A program made the position numbers and the translations under genes. A DNA stretch of 10,499 bases from Prolixibacteraceae bacterium (lineage in GTDB: Bacteria; Bacteroidota; Bacteroidia; Bacteroidales; Prolixibacteraceae). Shown here one piece after another: positions 7,448 through 10,499 of this stretch (position 1 is its first letter; every line of letters starts with the position of its first letter). The stretch covers positions 1-10,499 of the forward strand of contig SKHV01000267.1 of the NCBI GenBank assembly GCA_007116765.1. The letters run 5' to 3'. Under the pieces are notes generated by a model, which was given only the letters and a program-made list of their open reading frames with translations, was not told the DNA's origin and made no database searches.

Positions 7448-8731
7448 TCAGTAATATTTAAACAGTTCTTTATGGATAGCAGGAATTTTAATTATGTTAC
7501 TCTTGAGCTGCTCAGCATGTACTTCCAGATTGTTATAGGCATTGTTCACTGTGCCTATTATGCTGTCAACATCCTTGGCATATGCATTTGTAACCAAATC
7601 TTCGCAGGATAAAGTCTCATATAAACCGATAAATTTTTTACTGTAAGCTATACCAACTGCAGGAATTCCCTGAGAAAGTGCGGCTATACATGCATGCATC
7701 CGTGAACCTATGAAAAAATCACACTGGCCAATAATGTACTTAATTTCAAAGGCATCAAAATGACCTTGCACTATCTGTATGCGATTGTTAGCTTTTGGGG
7801 AATATTCGGCGAATACTTTTCGACAGGCAGAGACATCGCTTTCAAAATGATTACTGTCGCCGAAAACATGTGGAATAAGTAGGATATTACATTCAGGTTT
7901 AGCTAACAACGTATTTATACACCCATCAATAATCTCCTGATAACTACTTTTCAATCCAAACATATTGTTTTTTGTGTACCCACCGCGGTATAGAAGACCA
8001 CTTATATTCAGGCCAACAAAAACCTCACTTCTCCCTTTACGACTAAATATGTTCAAGTTTTTGTAATGTAGAGGCTTTTCAGAATTTATCGCGAAAGCCA
8101 CATCATAACAAAATCTGAAGTTTTCTGGCAATTTCTTTTTGTTCAGATGTTTCTTTAGCTCTTCCAGGCTGGTATAATCCCGTGCGTATACAAGCTTTGA
8201 ACGGGAAAGGATATATTTTGATAGTAATTTTGCCATTCTGCGATTAAACGGCCCGTAAGTTTGTGGCATCAATACCAGTTTTTTATCGCAAAGTAAAGGT
8301 AACAGTAAGGGAAGAGTAACACAGTAAAATCGATGCATACCATAGATATCGCTAAAACTGTCACCACCTGAAATTGAGATGCAAAGGTCACTTTCAATCA
8401 CTTCTTTCAGTATGCTGTTTCTTAGCAGGAATTTTAAGGGAATTCCTATTCTGTTGAAGAAATTCCAAAGCATAGCAAAGAGTAAAACAGAAAAAATGTT
8501 GTTTTTCAGAAAAGAGGTGGTAAACCGCAGTTTGAGTGCTTTGAGTGGTACTGTGTGATTTACCATGTCAATTTTAATGTTCTTGGAGTGATTATTTTTA
8601 GCGAAATCAACAATCGAAAACTGTACATTTCTGAAGTTTTCTAAAAACAGTTTCATGCATCCGGCAGTCAGAGCATTTACACCATTATTGGCACTGTTAT
8701 ACTGTGCTCCAATCATGCATATTTTTTTCAT
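7448..8731 (-). CDS. Polysaccharide pyruvyl transferase family protein
   Basis: A 427-residue soluble protein of the PS_pyruv_trans family (CsaB/WcaK/ExoV-like), whose characterised members add a pyruvate ketal from phosphoenolpyruvate to a sugar. Features are an N-terminal MIGAQYNSANNGVNALTAG (6-24), where the family usually has a G-x-x-N-x-G-D/N loop, then ISGGDSFSDIYG (120-131), MPQTYGPF (155-162) and VYARDYTSLEEL (181-192, family [AV]R[DE]xxS). Further on are LLIPHVFG (284-291) and IGSRMHACIAALSQGIPAVGI (341-361), the C-terminal GT-B-like donor site with R-x-H. The fold is GT-B-like and cytoplasmic. ATG at 8731 has AGGA at 8738-8741 with a 6-nt spacer. It follows the FrhB-like gene, a pairing common in bacterial polysaccharide loci. 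Some clades of this family act on other substrates, so pyruvylation is likely but not certain. Confidence 0.9.
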   Translation of the reverse strand: MKKICMIGAQYNSANNGVNALTAGCMKLFLENFRNVQFSIVDFAKNNHSKNIKIDMVNHTVPLKALKLRFTTSFLKNNIFSVLLFAMLWNFFNRIGIPLKFLLRNSILKEVIESDLCISISGGDSFSDIYGMHRFYCVTLPLLLPLLCDKKLVLMPQTYGPFNRRMAKLLSKYILSRSKLVYARDYTSLEELKKHLNKKKLPENFRFCYDVAFAINSEKPLHYKNLNIFSRKGRSEVFVGLNISGLLYRGGYTKNNMFGLKSSYQEIIDGCINTLLAKPECNILLIPHVFGDSNHFESDVSACRKVFAEYSPKANNRIQIVQGHFDAFEIKYIIGQCDFFIGSRMHACIAALSQGIPAVGIAYSKKFIGLYETLSCEDLVTNAYAKDVDSIIGTVNNAYNNLEVHAEQLKSNIIKIPAIHKELFKYY

Positions 8732-8820
8732 TTTTTTTCCTGCAATATCAAAAAATCACTCTGAGTCATTAGTGTTCGATTAATCCATCGTAAAAATAAA
8801 GCAAAGAGTCTCGAAGACTT

Positions 8821-8910
8821 GTGCTGATCCCGCTGCAGGCGGGACGAAGTAGGGACCGAAAAGAAGCCAAATGGTTCAGGAAGAGAATAACCGGACACTA
8901 CTGGGATCGT
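8821..8910. repeat. Possible dispersed intergenic repeat with a GC-rich hairpin
   Basis: The 226-bp gap between the FrhB-like and pyruvyl-transferase genes holds a segment visibly richer in G+C than its AT-rich flanks. It contains a 6-bp perfect stem, TCCCGC at 8828-8833 and GCGGGA at 8839-8844, around a TGCAG loop. A longer-range inverted pair, GATCCC at 8826-8831 and GGGATC at 8903-8908, encloses most of the segment. This looks like a REP-type or miniature element. With a single copy in the window it cannot be proved, and it may instead be a structured leader or attenuator between two genes. Confidence 0.3.
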
Positions 8911-8957
8911 AAAATCAAAATCAGAATGTTTTTTGTGGGTGAATATGCACTCACTTA

Positions 8958-10244
8958 TCAATCATGGTTTATCGTGTTCCGGTATTCCTCAGGTCTGAAT
9001 AGTCTGCGCTTGATAATTCTTTTTGCCGTTGAGACAAGAGATTTAAGTTTTCGGTGTGTTTCTATTCTCCACCATTTTTTCCATAATGGCCGGCCAAAAA
9101 ATCGGGGAGTAGGAACACCCGCAAGTCCAAGTACAAACAAACGTCCGGCAATCTCTTCCCGTTTGGCTTTCAGATTTTTTTGTGACTTCTCAAGAAGATC
9201 GGGGTTGACCTTTCTGACAGAAATGTACCCTTTGTCACGGGCTGCTTCCAAAATTTGTTTTCCTCGTTCTGTACGGACCAAAACCAGTGAATATCCGTCA
9301 GTTTCGTTGTTGGGGCTCCGATACCACGGGTCACCGCAGGAGATATCGGCAGTCTCTGCTGTTCCATCCGGGCAAAGATAGCAGCGAAGGGGCCGGTATC
9401 TTTGCAGAAAACCCCATGACTCCTTATATGTGGCATATGGAGTAAATTTCAGCTCTCCGGTTCGCCTGATGGCAAAGTTGCCAGGCCAGCCCATTCCTCT
9501 GTACCGGAGTTCATGAACTGAGGTTGGAGGAGTTTTATGAGAATCTAAAAGGTTGAGTGTGGCTCGGGTAGAGGGTGTGCCAGCGCAAAATATTCCTATA
9601 GCGCACAATAAATTTTCCCTGAGTGCCGGAAAACTTTTCTGTGTATTGCGTAATGATGAGATATCGCATCCTTTACCAATAAAAACAGCAGATTTACTTG
9701 TTTCGATATATTTGAAACCATCGCAGGGTGAAGCCGGGGCGTAGCGCGAACCACAAGATTTGGAAATGCCATCTCGGGAAGTATCAAATATTGTACGGTT
9801 TAGCCATGGTTTATCTTTATCCGCATTAATATGCACTACTCCATTGGCGCCTTCGTGTTCTAGACAGTAAAGGGAGAGGGCTGTTGCGATTCCACCGGAG
9901 GAACCATTGTGCCGTGTGGTTTTATCTGTTGCATAACCTTCCCAAATTTCCAGTACTGGTCCCCAATCCTCAAGAAGTTCTGGAATGGGTGTGGTGTTTG
10001 TGTCAATCTTATAAGGGTAATTTGTAAAACCGGAACAGACACTGAGGCATTCGGAGCAATTAACACACGTACCATTCACAACTGGTCGGATGCCGTAATC
10101 ATAAAAATCATGTAATTCCACAGCCCCATTTTTACAACCATACAAACAGGCGCCACAACCGGTACAGAGTCGCCAGTCGGCTACATCTTTGACTGTTTTT
10201 ATTTGACGATTCTTCAAAAAGCGCGTATCCCTGTTTATTCTCAA
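8958..10244 (-). CDS. Coenzyme F420 hydrogenase/dehydrogenase beta-subunit (FrhB/FdhB) family iron-sulfur protein
   Basis: A 428-residue protein with two adjacent ferredoxin-type [4Fe-4S] motifs, CTGCGACLYGC (C27, C30, C33, C37) and CVNCSECLSVC (C60, C63, C66, C70). The FrhB_FdhB N-terminal region follows (GYATDKTTRHNGSSGGIATA, 103-122). The C-terminal region includes FIGKGCDISSLRN (188-200) and LRCYLCPDGTAETADISCGDPW (286-307), whose Cys residues commonly bind a further cluster beside the flavin. The family transfers electrons between Fe-S centres and a flavin or deazaflavin. Copies inside polysaccharide loci are thought to act as sugar or precursor reductases or dehydrogenases, but their reaction is not established. 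An in-frame TAA lies just upstream, so no ATG start is available. TTG at 10244 is the longest option. TTG at 10217, preceded by AGGGA, has a better ribosome site and still keeps all Cys. It is the first gene of the cluster seen here. The basic, Trp-rich tail (388-428) may touch the membrane. Confidence 0.9.
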   Translation of the reverse strand: MRINRDTRFLKNRQIKTVKDVADWRLCTGCGACLYGCKNGAVELHDFYDYGIRPVVNGTCVNCSECLSVCSGFTNYPYKIDTNTTPIPELLEDWGPVLEIWEGYATDKTTRHNGSSGGIATALSLYCLEHEGANGVVHINADKDKPWLNRTIFDTSRDGISKSCGSRYAPASPCDGFKYIETSKSAVFIGKGCDISSLRNTQKSFPALRENLLCAIGIFCAGTPSTRATLNLLDSHKTPPTSVHELRYRGMGWPGNFAIRRTGELKFTPYATYKESWGFLQRYRPLRCYLCPDGTAETADISCGDPWYRSPNNETDGYSLVLVRTERGKQILEAARDKGYISVRKVNPDLLEKSQKNLKAKREEIAGRLFVLGLAGVPTPRFFGRPLWKKWWRIETHRKLKSLVSTAKRIIKRRLFRPEEYRNTINHD

Positions 10245-10362
10245 GTCATCATTAAATTATTTGTAAAAAAACAAAGGGGATTGTAAGAAAGATTAATAAT
10301 GGGCCTTTCTGAAAGTCCAGCATCATTCCTAGCCCGATCTATGCATAAACCAACACTTTAAC

Positions 10363-10391
10363 TTGACAAGGTGCACTCTCTTCTATATAAA
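10363..10391 (+). promoter_or_regulatory. Near-consensus sigma-70 promoter facing right, out of the window
   Basis: TTGACA at 10363-10368 is a perfect -35 hexamer. It is followed by exactly 17 nt and TATAAA at 10386-10391, five of six matches to the -10 consensus. Transcription would start near 10398 and run off the right edge. No open reading frame with a plausible start lies in the remaining about 100 bp, so this would be a leader of at least 100 nt for a gene beyond the window. It is divergent from the polysaccharide genes. The rest of 10245-10499 shows no gene, and no convincing minus-strand promoter for the FrhB-like gene was found. Confidence 0.55.
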
Positions 10392-10499
10392 TTATTGCTC
10401 TGGGGGAATTTCTGGAGCTTTTTTGCGTAGCAATCTTACTTCTGTAGCACTTTTCACCTAAAAAGCCCTTAAATGTTTGCTGATTGAATATAGTTATCC

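Noticed and set aside
7442..7453. Perfect 12-bp palindrome TACTGATCAGTA over the pyruvyl-transferase stop codon
   Set aside because: Too short to form a terminator, no T-tract follows in the transcript direction, and a single such site is unremarkable without a second copy.
8821..9381. Plus-strand 186-codon open frame
   Set aside because: It lies antisense to the FrhB-like gene, whose cysteine motifs and family regions are clear, and its own translation shows no recognisable motif; treated as a shadow frame.

Overview
This is an AT-rich bacterial window dominated by part of a surface-polysaccharide (O-antigen or exopolysaccharide) locus on the minus strand. Flippase, lipid-linked glycan polymerase/ligase and secreted-protein genes suggest a diderm bacterium. 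Starts are ATG, GTG or TTG, several with GAGGA/AGGA ribosome binding sites. The sequence alone does not fix the phylum. A Fibrobacterota-like or similar environmental lineage is only a guess, based on the secreted Fn3-type protein beside a secreted protein of unknown family.

Left arm (1-1712, plus strand): the 3' end of a gene with a fibronectin-type-III-like C-terminus, then a complete secreted protein of about 502 residues that I cannot assign to a characterised family. At about 1740-2485 lies a decayed ISL3-family transposase with frameshifts, an in-frame stop and a large internal deletion. It separates the plus-strand pair from the convergent polysaccharide genes.

Middle and right (2499-10244, all minus strand, transcribed right to left): an F420-hydrogenase/dehydrogenase beta-subunit-like iron-sulfur flavoprotein, a polysaccharide pyruvyl transferase family protein, a multi-membrane-span O-antigen ligase/polymerase, a GT-A family 2 glycosyltransferase, a second glycosyltransferase of the short Glyco_tranf_2_5 type, and a Wzx-like flippase. 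Together they look like a Wzx/Wzy-type pathway: glycosyltransferases extend a lipid-linked repeat unit, the flippase moves it across the inner membrane, and the WaaL/Wzy-like protein polymerises it or transfers it to an acceptor. The pyruvyl-transferase-like and FrhB-like proteins probably modify the sugar or a precursor. No initiating phosphoglycosyltransferase, chain-length regulator or nucleotide-sugar synthesis gene is present, so the locus is probably incomplete here.

The gaps between the polysaccharide genes are loose (226, 163, 60, 114 and 124 bp). The largest holds a locally GC-richer, hairpin-bearing segment that may be a dispersed repeat. The right 255 bp carry no gene but have a near-consensus sigma-70 promoter facing right, out of the window and divergent from the cluster. 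I see no strong evidence for an undescribed defence or mobile system. The items most worth checking are the unassigned secreted protein, the 226-bp intergenic element and the FrhB/pyruvyl-transferase pairing.
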